Shown: positions 1 to 8,522 of the stretch, in pieces
Layout: every line of letters starts with the position of its first letter
How positions within the stretch are numbered: position 1 is the stretch's first letter
NCBI RefSeq assembly: GCF_014645815.1
Contig: NZ_BMML01000024.1
Location: 62,001-126,000, forward strand
DNA length: 64,000 nucleotides
Source: Streptomyces fuscichromogenes
Lineage (GTDB): Bacteria > Actinomycetota > Actinomycetes > Streptomycetales > Streptomycetaceae
Direction: 5' to 3'
The notes under the pieces: model-generated
Databases searched by the model: none
What the model was told of the DNA's origin: nothing
What the model saw: only the letters and a program-made list of their open reading frames with translations
Position numbers and translations under genes: made by a program

Positions 1-3000
1 CGTCGCGCTGGGCGGCGCCCTGTCTGAGGTGGACCAGTTCGGCGCCGCCGGGCTCGGGCCGTACGCCGTCGAAGGCTTCGTCGACGGCGCCCTCGCGGAC
101 CGCGAGCTGGTAGACGGCGAGCTGGGGGTGGCGGGCCACCTCGGCCGCGCTGGGCGCCTGTTTGCCGGTCTTGAAGTCGACGACGTACGCGCGGCCCTCG
201 CCGTCCGCCTCCACACGGTCCATCTGGCCGCGGATGCGTACCTCGTAGTCGCCTGCTTCGAGGGTGACGTCGAAGTCCTGCTCGCTGGCCACCGGGGTGC
301 GTGCGGTGCCGTCCAGGACGTGCCACTTCAGGAAGCGTTCGAGCGCCACGCGCGCGTTGTCCTTCTCCTGCGCCGACTTCCAGGGCGCGTCGAAGGCGAG
401 CGCGTTCCACACCGACTCCAGCCGCTCCATGAGGACGGCGAGGTCGGCGGGGGTGCGTCCGGAGGCGACCTCGTCGGCGAGGACGTGCACCACGTTTCCG
501 AAACCCTGGGCGGTGGTGGCGGGCGCGTCGGCCTTCACCTCGCGGCCCAGGAACCACTGGAGTGAGCAGGTGTTGGCGAGCTGGTCGAGGGCGCTGCCGG
601 AGAGCACCACGGGCTGGTCGCGGTCGCGCAGCGGCACCTTGCTCTCGGTCGGTTCGAACATGCCCCACCAGCGGTAGGGGTGGGCGGACGGCACCAGGGG
701 GCGGCCGTCCTCGTCGGCGAGCGCGGCCAGCCGGGCCAGGCGGCGGGCGGCGGCCTCCCGCAGCGCGTCGGACGCGCGCGGGTCGACGGTGGTCGCGCGC
801 AGCTCGGCGACCAGGGCGGCCACCGCGAGCGGGCGGCGGGGCCGGCCGGTGACGTCCTGGGGTTCGACGCCCAGTTCGTTGAGGAACCGGGAGGGCTGGT
901 CGCCGTCGTCCGCGGGGGCCTTCACGGCGGTGACGACGAGGCGTTCACGCGCGCGCGTGGCGGCGACGTAGAACAGGCGGCGCTCCTCGGCGAGCAGCGC
1001 GCCCGGGGTGAGCGGTTCGGCCAGTCCGTCGCGGCCGATGCGGTCGGCCTCCAGGAGCGAGCCGCGGCGGCGCAGGTCCGGCCACCGGCCCTCCTGGACG
1101 CCCGCCACGACGACCAGCCGCCACTCCAGCCCCTTGGCGCGGTGCGCGGTCAGCAGACGGACGGCGTCGGGGCGTACCGCGCGGCCGGCGAGGGTGTCGG
1201 CGGCGATGTCCTCGGCCTCGATCTCCGCCAGGAAGTTCAGCGCGCCCCGGCCGCCGCTGCGCTCCTCCGCGCGGGCGGCGGTGGCGAACAGGGCGCACAC
1301 GGCGTCCAGGTCACGGTCGGCGTTGCGGCCGGCCGCGCCGCCGCGGCGGGCCGCCCGCTCCAGGCGCGAGGGCCAGGGCGTGCCGTTCCACAGGACCCAC
1401 AGCGCCTCCTCGGCCGTACCGCCGTCCGTCAGGCGCTCCCGGGCCCGGCCGAGCAGCGCGCCGAGCCGCTGCGCCCCGCGCGCGTACCCGGGGTCGTGGA
1501 CGGCCAGGCGCTCGGGCTCGGCGAGCGCCCGCGCGAGCAGTTCGTCGGACGGGGGCGGGAGCGCGTTGCCGGCCGTCCGCTCCTCGTCGCGCAGGGCGCG
1601 GCCCAGGCGGCGCAGATCGGCCGCGTCCATGCCGGCGAGGGGGGAGCCGAGCAGGGTGAGCGCGGTCTCGGTGCCGAGCCAGCAGGCACCCTCCGCCGCG
1701 TCCCCGTCGCGCGCGGCTTCCGCCTCCGCGACCGCCCGCAGCGCGGTCAGCAGGGGCGCGACCGCCGGTTCGTGGCGCAGCGGCATGTCGTCGCCGTCGA
1801 TGTCCAGGGGCACGCCGGCCGCGGTGAGGGCACGGCGGACCGTCGGGATGGTGTGGGACCCGGCGCGCACCAGGACGGCCATGTCGCTCCAGCGGACGCC
1901 GTCCTCCAGGTGCGCCCGGCGCAGGATGTCGGCGATGTTGTCCAGCTCGGTGCCGGACGTCGGGTACGTGTACGCCTCGACACGGCCGCCGTCCCGCGCG
2001 GCGGTCAGCTCGCGGTGCGCGCGCACCTTGTCGGCGGGCAGCCGGGTCAGCGGCATCCGCTGGGTCAGCAGGCGGGTCGCGGCCAGCAGGCCGGCCCCGG
2101 AGCGGCGGGCCGTACGCAGCACCTGCACCGGGGCCGGGCGGCCGTCCACGCGCGCGAAGGCCGACGGGAAGTCCAGGATGCCGTTCAGGTCGGCCCCCCG
2201 GAACGTGTAGATCGACTGGTCCGGGTCGCCGAACGCGACCAGCGTGCGGCCGCCGCCGGCCAGGGCATGCAGCAGACGTACCTGGGCCGGGTCGGTGTCC
2301 TGGTACTCGTCGACGTACACGGCGTCGTAGCGGCCCGCCAGGTCAAGGGCGACCTCGGGGCGGTGGGCGAGCAGCACCGCGCGGTGGACGAGTTCGGCGT
2401 AGTCGAGGACGCCCTGGAGGTCGAGGACGTCGAGGTACTCGGCGAGGAAGGCGGCCGCCGCCCGCCAGTCGGGGCGGCCGATACGGCGGGCGAAGGCGTC
2501 CAGGGCGGCCGGGTCCAGGCCCAGTTCACGGCTGCGGGCGAGGACCGCGCGGACCTCGTCGGCGAAGCCGCGGGTGGTGAGGCAGGCGCGCAGGTCGTCG
2601 GGCCAGCGCAGGTGGTCCAGCCCGAGCCGCTCCAGGTCGGGCTGACCGGCCAGCAGGTCGCGGACGGCCACGTCCTGCTCGGGGCCGGACAGCAGCCGCA
2701 GCGGGTCCACGAACAGCCCGCTGTCCTGGTGGGCGCGGACCAGGGCGTAGCAGTACGAGTGGAAGGTGGTCGCGCGCGGCGCGCGGGCCGCGCCCACCCG
2801 CAGGGCCATCCGGTCGCGCAGTTCGACGGCGGCCTTGCGGCTGAACGTCAGCACCAGGATCCGCTCGGGGTCCTCGCCGCGGGCGATCCTCGCGGCCACG
2901 GACTCCACCAGAGTGGTGGTCTTGCCGGTGCCGGGGCCCGCGAGGACGAGCAGCGGGCCGGATCCGTGGTCAACCACGGCGCGCTGTGCGGCGTCCAGAC

Positions 3001-3109
3001 GAGGGGGATCCACGTCGGCCGGCGGGGTACGGACCAGGCGGTAAGCGCCACGGGTCCCCTGCCGCACCTGGGGGTGCGGCAGGCGCCTGGTGGAGGAAGA
3101 GGAGCTCAC
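1..3109 (-). CDS. UvrD/PcrA-type ATP-dependent DNA helicase with C-terminal RecB-like nuclease motif (3' end cut by window)
   Basis: Superfamily 1 helicase, predicted to unwind DNA in double-strand break processing. The minus-strand reading shows the Walker A stretch LAGPGTGKTTTL about 50 residues in, the Walker B/motif II VDEYQDTDP, the motif III region GDPDQSIYTFRG, and late motifs including LTAHRAKGLEW and YVAATRARERL. Near the cut end, VVDFKTGKQ is the PD-(D/E)XK nuclease signature of the AddB/RecB family. The start is the GTG at 3107-3109, read as VSSSSSTRR; its ribosome site is weak and a perfect hairpin lies in the first codons, so an internal GTG near 3013 is possible. About 1,036 codons are visible and the stop lies left of position 1. 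Two such helicases sit side by side in mycobacteria and the second probably lies just outside the window. Confidence 0.88.
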   Translation of the reverse strand, partial: MSSSSSTRRLPHPQVRQGTRGAYRLVRTPPADVDPPRLDAAQRAVVDHGSGPLLVLAGPGTGKTTTLVESVAARIARGEDPERILVLTFSRKAAVELRDRMALRVGAARAPRATTFHSYCYALVRAHQDSGLFVDPLRLLSGPEQDVAVRDLLAGQPDLERLGLDHLRWPDDLRACLTTRGFADEVRAVLARSRELGLDPAALDAFARRIGRPDWRAAAAFLAEYLDVLDLQGVLDYAELVHRAVLLAHRPEVALDLAGRYDAVYVDEYQDTDPAQVRLLHALAGGGRTLVAFGDPDQSIYTFRGADLNGILDFPSAFARVDGRPAPVQVLRTARRSGAGLLAATRLLTQRMPLTRLPADKVRAHRELTAARDGGRVEAYTYPTSGTELDNIADILRRAHLEDGVRWSDMAVLVRAGSHTIPTVRRALTAAGVPLDIDGDDMPLRHEPAVAPLLTALRAVAEAEAARDGDAAEGACWLGTETALTLLGSPLAGMDAADLRRLGRALRDEERTAGNALPPPSDELLARALAEPERLAVHDPGYARGAQRLGALLGRARERLTDGGTAEEALWVLWNGTPWPSRLERAARRGGAAGRNADRDLDAVCALFATAARAEERSGGRGALNFLAEIEAEDIAADTLAGRAVRPDAVRLLTAHRAKGLEWRLVVVAGVQEGRWPDLRRRGSLLEADRIGRDGLAEPLTPGALLAEERRLFYVAATRARERLVVTAVKAPADDGDQPSRFLNELGVEPQDVTGRPRRPLAVAALVAELRATTVDPRASDALREAAARRLARLAALADEDGRPLVPSAHPYRWWGMFEPTESKVPLRDRDQPVVLSGSALDQLANTCSLQWFLGREVKADAPATTAQGFGNVVHVLADEVASGRTPADLAVLMERLESVWNALAFDAPWKSAQEKDNARVALERFLKWHVLDGTARTPVASEQDFDVTLEAGDYEVRIRGQMDRVEADGEGRAYVVDFKTGKQAPSAAEVARHPQLAVYQLAVREGAVDEAFDGVRPEPGGAELVHLRQGAAQRD
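3059..3082. repeat. Perfect 10-bp inverted repeat with 4-nt loop
   Basis: CTGCCGCACC and its exact complement are separated by TGGG. If the helicase starts at 3109, the hairpin lies in its first 17 codons and could limit translation. If the helicase starts downstream, it lies in the leader. No T-run follows on either strand, so a simple terminator is unlikely. Confidence 0.5.
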
Positions 3110-3375
3110 GTGGTTCGCCGGTCCTGGTGGGTGTGCTGGTCGGTTCGCGGTCGCGCGTGCGCAGAGGTGGCCACGGGGTGAGCGGGACACGCGCAGCCGA
3201 CGCTACGCCCACGAACCGGACGGAAGCAGGGCTTCCGATTCTTCCCGTCCGCCCCTGGCGGCACGTGCGGCACGCGCACCGCACATCTCACGAACGTACG
3301 TCATGCCACGGACGTCCCCGATGTCGCTCGTACGGGCCACAGGTTCCCCCCGAGGGCCTCCGATGGCGGAAGCTG

Positions 3376-3762
3376 TCAGGTGTGAGCCCCCGCGTCCGCG
3401 TCGCCGTCCCACCGCGCCCGCCTCATGTCGAGCCGCGGCAGATGGCCCTCCGCGGCCCTGCTCGCCTCCTTCAGCGGGGTGCCCTCGGCGCGGTAGTGCT
3501 CCAGCGCGCCCAGCTCGTGCCCCGGGAGCAGCGCCCCGTCGGCGCGCACCACCCGCCACCACGGGACCGCACCGCCGTAGAGGGACATCACCCGCCCGAC
3601 CTGGCGCGGCCCTCCCTCCTCCAGCCACTCCGCGACGTCGCCGTACGTCATCACGCGACCGGGCGGGATCCGCTCGGCGACCTCCAGGACCCGCTCGGCG
3701 TACTCGGGCAACTCGTCCGCGTACCCCTCTCGGGTGTCCTCGGGAAGGCTCTGCTCGCTCAT
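3376..3762 (-). CDS. MGMT-family alkyltransferase-like (ATL) protein
   Basis: This 128-residue protein has the DNA-binding domain of O6-methylguanine-DNA methyltransferase, including the helix-turn-helix stretch RIPPGRVMTYGDVAEWL and a following GGPRQVGRVMS. The methyl-acceptor motif PCHR is replaced by PWWR (residues about 67-70), so the reactive cysteine is tryptophan. In the known ATL family such proteins bind O6-alkylguanine without repairing it and hand the lesion to nucleotide excision repair. The ATG at 3762 is chosen because homology begins soon after; reading on upstream gives low-complexity sequence. It lies next to the helicase on the same strand, 266 bp upstream of its start. Confidence 0.88.
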   Translation of the reverse strand: MSEQSLPEDTREGYADELPEYAERVLEVAERIPPGRVMTYGDVAEWLEEGGPRQVGRVMSLYGGAVPWWRVVRADGALLPGHELGALEHYRAEGTPLKEASRAAEGHLPRLDMRRARWDGDADAGAHT

Positions 3763-3923
3763 TCGCCTCATCCTGCCGCACCTCACCGACAGTCCGCGCG
3801 GTCCGCGGCAGGGCTCCGCCTCGCCCTCTCGCGGTGCTTGGGGCAGACTGTGCGCCCCCGCATCTGCACCCTGATGCCCCCGGGTGTCGGTGGGGCATGC
3901 CACCATCGTGCGGGCGGTGACTG

Positions 3924-6713
3924 GTGATACGAGATCAAGAAGAGACGACCGAGCAGCAGGGCGTGCCCCCCGAGAGCGGGGCGGGCACCTCTGGCGCCGC
4001 CGCACGCCCGGACCCGCCCGAGTCCGACACCGCACGCCCGGAAACCGGACGCACGGACACCCCGCAGCCGGCCGTCGCCGCCCCTGACGCCGTCGAAGCG
4101 GAAGCGGAGCCGGAGACCGAGGCAGAACACGTGTGCGACGAAACGCACACCGACGAGGTGGAGGGCGACGAACCGCTGCTCCCCGCGCGCGTGCACCGCC
4201 CCTCCGACCTCATGCGGCTCCTGGTCGGGGTGCTCGGCATCGCCGTGCTGCTCGGCATCGCCGCGTTCGCGCACGGCACCACCTCCGGACTCGAACAGGA
4301 CATCAACAAGGGCACCGGACAGGCCCCCGACCTGCTGATCAGGTTCGCGGGACTGGCCTCCAGCATCGCGATCCTGCTGGTCCCGGTGGCGTTCGCGATC
4401 GAGCGGCTGATCAAGCGGGACGGACTGCGCATCGCCGACGGCGTGCTCGCGGCCGTCCTCGCGCACGGCGTGACCCTCGCCACCGACCTGTGGGTGGCCA
4501 GAGCCGCCCCGGGCTCCATCCAGGAGGCGCTGACCCAGCCCTCCCCCGGCGACATCCACGCCCTCACCGACCCGGTGCACGGCTATCTCGCGCCCGTCAT
4601 CGCCTACATGACGGCCGTCGGCATGTCCCGGCGGCCGAGATGGCGCTCGGTGCTGTGGATCGTGCTGCTGCTCGACGCGTTCTCCATGCTCGTCACCGGC
4701 TACACGACACCGTTCTCGATCATCCTCACGGTGCTGATCGGCTGGACCGTCGCCTACGGCACCCTGTACGCCGTCGGCTCCCCCAACGTCCGCCCCACCG
4801 GACGGACCCTGCTGGCCGGCCTCAGGCACGTCGGCTTCCACCCGGTCGGCGCGGCCCGCGAGGAGGCCCTGGACACCGAGAACGGCGACCGGGGCCGACG
4901 CTACTTCGTCACCCTGGAGGACGGCCCGCCGCTGGACGTCACGGTCGTCGACCGGGAACAGCAGGCCCAGGGCTTCTTCTACCGCGCGTGGCGCAACCTG
5001 ACCCTGCGCGGCTTCGCCACCCGCTCCAGCCTGCAGTCCCTGCGCCAGGCCCTGGAGCAGGAGGCACTGCTGGCGTACGCGGCGATCGCGGCCGGCGCCA
5101 ACGCGCCCAAGCTGATCGCCACCTCCGAGCTGGGCCCCGACGCCGTGATGCTCGTCTACGAGCACACCGGTGGCCGCACGCTCGACTCGCTGGCCGACGA
5201 GGAGATCACCGACGAACTGCTGCGCCACACCTGGCACCAGGTGCAGGCGCTGCAGTCGCGCCGGATCGCGCACCGAAGGCTCGCGGGCGACGCCATCCTG
5301 GTGGATCGTTCCGGCACGGTGATCCTCACCGACCTGCGCGGCGGCGAGATCGCGGCCGGTGAACTGCTGCTGCGCATGGACATCGCCCAGCTGGTCACCA
5401 CGCTCGGTCTGCGGGTGGGCGCCGAGCGGGCGGTGGCCTCGGCGGTCGGCGTCCTCGGACCCGACGCCGTCGCCGACTGTCTGCCGATGCTCCAGCCGAT
5501 CGCGCTGACCCGCTCCACGCGCGCGACACTGCGCAGACTGGCCAGGGAGCGTGCCCAGCGCGAGCGGGACGCGGTCCTGGAGGCGTCCCGGCAGGCCAAG
5601 CAGGCCCGCGCGGAGGAGGCCGAGAAGCCCGACAAGAAGACGGTGCGCGCCGAGCAGCGGGCCGAGAAGCGCGCCCTGGACGACGCGCTGGAGGAAGCCC
5701 GCGAGGAGGACCTGCTCACCCAGATCCGGCACCAGGTGCTGCGGATCAGACCGCAGGCGCCCGTCGAGCCGGCCCGGCTGGAGCGGGTGCGACCGCGCAC
5801 GCTGATCAGCGTCTTCGCCGGCGCGATCGGCGGGTACTACCTGCTGACCCAGCTCACCCACATCGAGTTCGGCCCCCTGGTCGCGAACGCCCAGTGGGGC
5901 TGGGTGATCGCCGCGGTGCTGTTCTCGGCGCTCAGCTACGTCGCCGCGGCGATGGCGCTACTCGGGTTCGTGCCCGAGCGGGTGCCCTTCGTACGGACCG
6001 TGGCGGCGCAGGTCGCCGGGTCGTTCGTGAAGATCGTGGCACCCGCCGCGGTCGGCGGGGTGGCCCTCAACACGCGCTTCCTGCAACGCGCGGGCGTGCG
6101 CCCCGGGCTCGCGGTGGCGAGCGTCGGCGCCTCACAGCTGTTCGGGCTGGGCTGTCACATCCTCATGCTGCTGTCGTTCGGCTATCTGACGGGCACCGAG
6201 AAGACGCCTTCGCTGTCGCCGTCCCGCACGGTCATCGCGGGCCTGCTGACCGTCGCCGTCCTGGTCCTCGTGGTGACCTCGGTGCCGTTCCTGCGGAAGT
6301 TCGTCAGCACGCGCGTGCGGTCGCTCTTCGCGGGTGTCGTGCCGCGCATGCTGGACGTGCTCCAGCGGCCGCAGAAGCTCGTCACCGGCATCGGCGGCAT
6401 GCTGCTGCTGACCGCCTGCTTCGTGATGTGCCTGGACGCCTCCATCCGCGCGTTCGGCGACCAGTCGACCTCGCTCAGCATCGCCAGCGTCGCCGTCGTC
6501 TTCCTCGCCGGCAACGCGCTCGGCTCCGCGGCGCCGACCCCGGGCGGCGTCGGCGCGGTCGAGGCGACCCTGACCGTCGGCCTGATCGCCATCGGCCTCC
6601 CCAAGGAGGTCGCGGCGCCCGCCGTCCTGCTGTACCGGCTGCTGACCCTGTGGCTGCCGGTCCTGCCGGGCTGGCTGGCCTTCAACCACCTCTCCCGCAA
6701 GGGCGCGCTCTAG
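3924..6713 (+). CDS. Large membrane protein: degenerate kinase-like domain plus MprF/UPF0104-type transmembrane domain
   Basis: 929 residues starting at GTG. Residues 1-85 are acidic and Pro/Ala-rich. About five hydrophobic segments follow between residues 93 and 290. Residues about 300-520 resemble a small-molecule or protein kinase lobe, but the catalytic loop reads HRRLAGDA (near residue 449) instead of HRDLxxxN, while the DFG-like aspartate survives as TDLRGG, so it is probably a pseudokinase. Residues about 535-606 are a charged, Ala-rich coiled coil. From about 626 to the end there are about eight hydrophobic segments with the PTPGGVGAVEATL signature (near 871) of the lysylphosphatidylglycerol synthase/flippase transmembrane family. 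It has no aminoacyl-transferase domain. A role in lipid or envelope-precursor transport is inference. Confidence 0.75.
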   Translation: MIRDQEETTEQQGVPPESGAGTSGAAARPDPPESDTARPETGRTDTPQPAVAAPDAVEAEAEPETEAEHVCDETHTDEVEGDEPLLPARVHRPSDLMRLLVGVLGIAVLLGIAAFAHGTTSGLEQDINKGTGQAPDLLIRFAGLASSIAILLVPVAFAIERLIKRDGLRIADGVLAAVLAHGVTLATDLWVARAAPGSIQEALTQPSPGDIHALTDPVHGYLAPVIAYMTAVGMSRRPRWRSVLWIVLLLDAFSMLVTGYTTPFSIILTVLIGWTVAYGTLYAVGSPNVRPTGRTLLAGLRHVGFHPVGAAREEALDTENGDRGRRYFVTLEDGPPLDVTVVDREQQAQGFFYRAWRNLTLRGFATRSSLQSLRQALEQEALLAYAAIAAGANAPKLIATSELGPDAVMLVYEHTGGRTLDSLADEEITDELLRHTWHQVQALQSRRIAHRRLAGDAILVDRSGTVILTDLRGGEIAAGELLLRMDIAQLVTTLGLRVGAERAVASAVGVLGPDAVADCLPMLQPIALTRSTRATLRRLARERAQRERDAVLEASRQAKQARAEEAEKPDKKTVRAEQRAEKRALDDALEEAREEDLLTQIRHQVLRIRPQAPVEPARLERVRPRTLISVFAGAIGGYYLLTQLTHIEFGPLVANAQWGWVIAAVLFSALSYVAAAMALLGFVPERVPFVRTVAAQVAGSFVKIVAPAAVGGVALNTRFLQRAGVRPGLAVASVGASQLFGLGCHILMLLSFGYLTGTEKTPSLSPSRTVIAGLLTVAVLVLVVTSVPFLRKFVSTRVRSLFAGVVPRMLDVLQRPQKLVTGIGGMLLLTACFVMCLDASIRAFGDQSTSLSIASVAVVFLAGNALGSAAPTPGGVGAVEATLTVGLIAIGLPKEVAAPAVLLYRLLTLWLPVLPGWLAFNHLSRKGAL

Positions 6714-6775
6714 AGCCGTACCTCGGACGGCTCGCGCCCCGCGCGCGTGACCGTGCGCGACCTCAGGATGGGATC

Positions 6776-8317
6776 ATGCCGAACCCCTTCCGGATCCGTT
6801 TCGCAGCCCTGGCCGCCGCTCTGGCACTGTCCTGCCTGCCGACCGGGTGCGGCGACGGCTCCAAGGACGGGGATCTGACGGCGCAGAAGCTGGACTGGAA
6901 GAACTGCCCGGCGCCCGACGAGGCCGAGGGCGGCGGCGACTCGCCGTCACCGCTGCCCGGTGGCGCCACCTGGCAGTGCGCGACCATGAGGGCGCCCCTG
7001 GACTGGTCGAAGCCGAAGGGCGCCACCATCGGCCTCGCCCTGATCCGGGCCAGGGCCAGCGGCGACGCGAGCAGGCGGATCGGCTCGCTGATCTTCAACT
7101 TCGGCGGGCCCGGCGGCAGCGGCGTCACCACGCTCCCCGCGTTCGGCGACGACTACGCGGCCCTGCGCACCCGCTACGACCTGGTCAGCTTCGACCCACG
7201 CGGTGTCGGCCGCAGCGATCCGGTGGAGTGCGAGAACGACACCCAGCTCGACGACTACTTCCAGCAGGACGCGACGCCCGAGACCAGCGCCGAGCGCACC
7301 CAGCTGATCAACCGCACCAAGCAGTTCAACGCCGCCTGCGAGAAGAACTCCAGGACGATCCTGCCGCACGTCCGCACCACCGACGCGGCCCGCGACATGG
7401 ACCTGATGCGCCAGGTCCTCGGCGACAGCAAGATGCACTACTTCGGCATCTCCTACGGCACCGAACTCGGCGGCGTCTACGCCCACCTGTTCCCGAAGAA
7501 CGTGGGCCGGGCCGTCTTCGACGGCGTCGTCGACCCCACCCAGGACCCGGAGCAGAGCTCGCTCGGGCAGGCGAAGGGCTTCCAGCTCGCGCTCGACAAC
7601 TTCGCCGAGGACTGCACGTCGAAGACGACGGAGTGCCCGATCGGCGACACCCCGCAGGACGTGAAGGACCGTATCGCCAAGCTCCTCGCGGACCTCGGCA
7701 AGAAGCCGATCCCGGGCATCCTGCCCCGCCAGCTCACCGAGTCCGCCGCCACCAACGGCATCGCGCAGTCCCTGTACTCCAAGGACTTCTGGGAGTACCT
7801 CACCGAGGGGCTCGAAGAGGCGTACGACGGCGACGGGAAGATCCTGATGCTGCTGTCCGACTCGATGAACGGCCGCAGCCAGAACGGCGAGTACAGCAAC
7901 ATCACGGCGGCGAACATCGCCATCAACTGCGCCGACGAGAAGCAGCGGTACACCGCCGACTACGTCCAGCAGAAACTGCCCGAGTTCCGCGCCGCCTCCC
8001 CGCTGTTCGGCGACTACCTCGCCTGGTCCATGGTCAGCTGCACGGACTGGGCGGTGCCGGGCGCCGCCGACCATCCCGACGTCAGCGCGCCCGGGTCGGC
8101 GCCGATCCTGGTCGTGGGCAACACGGGTGATCCGGCCACGCCGTACGAGGGCGCGCAGAAGATGGTGGAGGCGCTCGGGAACGGCGTCGGGGTCGAGCTG
8201 ACGTACAAGGGCCAGGGGCATGGGGCGTACGACAGCAAGGACAAGTGCGTGCAGGGTGCCGTGAACGGCTATCTGCTGGAGGGGACGGTGCCGAAGGCGG
8301 GGACGGTCTGTGCGTAG
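6776..8317 (+). CDS. Secreted S33-type alpha/beta-hydrolase peptidase (tripeptidyl aminopeptidase-like), copy 1
   Basis: 513 residues starting at the ATG at 6776, with AGGATGGGA just upstream. The N-terminus is a signal peptide (RIRFAALAAALALSCLPTGC) with two possible lipobox cysteines, so it is probably a membrane-anchored extracellular protein. The catalytic elements are FNFGGPGGSG (oxyanion region), GISYGTELGG (nucleophile Ser), GNTGDPATPYEGA (Asp) and GQGHGAY (His), typical of the Streptomyces tripeptidyl aminopeptidase/SlpD family, which releases short peptides from protein N-termini. It is followed by a paralogue with which it shares a nearly identical 121-bp patch. Confidence 0.88.
   Translation: MPNPFRIRFAALAAALALSCLPTGCGDGSKDGDLTAQKLDWKNCPAPDEAEGGGDSPSPLPGGATWQCATMRAPLDWSKPKGATIGLALIRARASGDASRRIGSLIFNFGGPGGSGVTTLPAFGDDYAALRTRYDLVSFDPRGVGRSDPVECENDTQLDDYFQQDATPETSAERTQLINRTKQFNAACEKNSRTILPHVRTTDAARDMDLMRQVLGDSKMHYFGISYGTELGGVYAHLFPKNVGRAVFDGVVDPTQDPEQSSLGQAKGFQLALDNFAEDCTSKTTECPIGDTPQDVKDRIAKLLADLGKKPIPGILPRQLTESAATNGIAQSLYSKDFWEYLTEGLEEAYDGDGKILMLLSDSMNGRSQNGEYSNITAANIAINCADEKQRYTADYVQQKLPEFRAASPLFGDYLAWSMVSCTDWAVPGAADHPDVSAPGSAPILVVGNTGDPATPYEGAQKMVEALGNGVGVELTYKGQGHGAYDSKDKCVQGAVNGYLLEGTVPKAGTVCA
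7386..7506 (+). repeat. 121-bp patch nearly identical to 9172-9292 in the neighbouring paralogue
   Basis: The segment covers the nucleophile region ARDMDLMRQVLGDS to FPKNVG. By eye it differs from the second copy at one base, whereas the DNA on both sides differs at most third positions. This is the pattern expected from gene conversion between the tandem peptidase genes. Confidence 0.8.
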
Positions 8318-8334
8318 TCGCCTGCGGCTTCGTC

Positions 8335-8398
8335 GTAGCTGGTCGCGCCCCGCGGCGGAGCCGCATGTCGAACACAGCCCCGCGCCCCTGACGGGGCA
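8335..8398 (-). repeat. Diverged copy of the dispersed Streptomyces intergenic element
   Basis: It holds GCTGGTCGCG and CCCCGCGCCCCTGACGGGGC, the two ends of the element found elsewhere in this window, but the middle (AGTTCCCCG in other copies) is replaced by GC-rich sequence. It follows the stop of the first peptidase gene. The last part can fold into a short GC hairpin and may end transcription. Confidence 0.55.
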
Positions 8399-8522
8399 CT
8401 GTAAACACGCAGGTCAGCAGGTTATCCACAGGCTGAAACGGCCTCGGCCCGATCCGCCTACTATGGCCTGACCGCTCTCCCGCAACGAATGCGCGGAGAG
8501 CCTGTGTGGGGGGTGTGCGCGC

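Noticed and set aside
680..3181. Long open frame on the plus strand opposite the helicase
   Set aside because: It is rich in Gly, Arg, Ala and Gln with no domains and mirrors the helicase on the other strand; long shadow frames are normal at this GC content.
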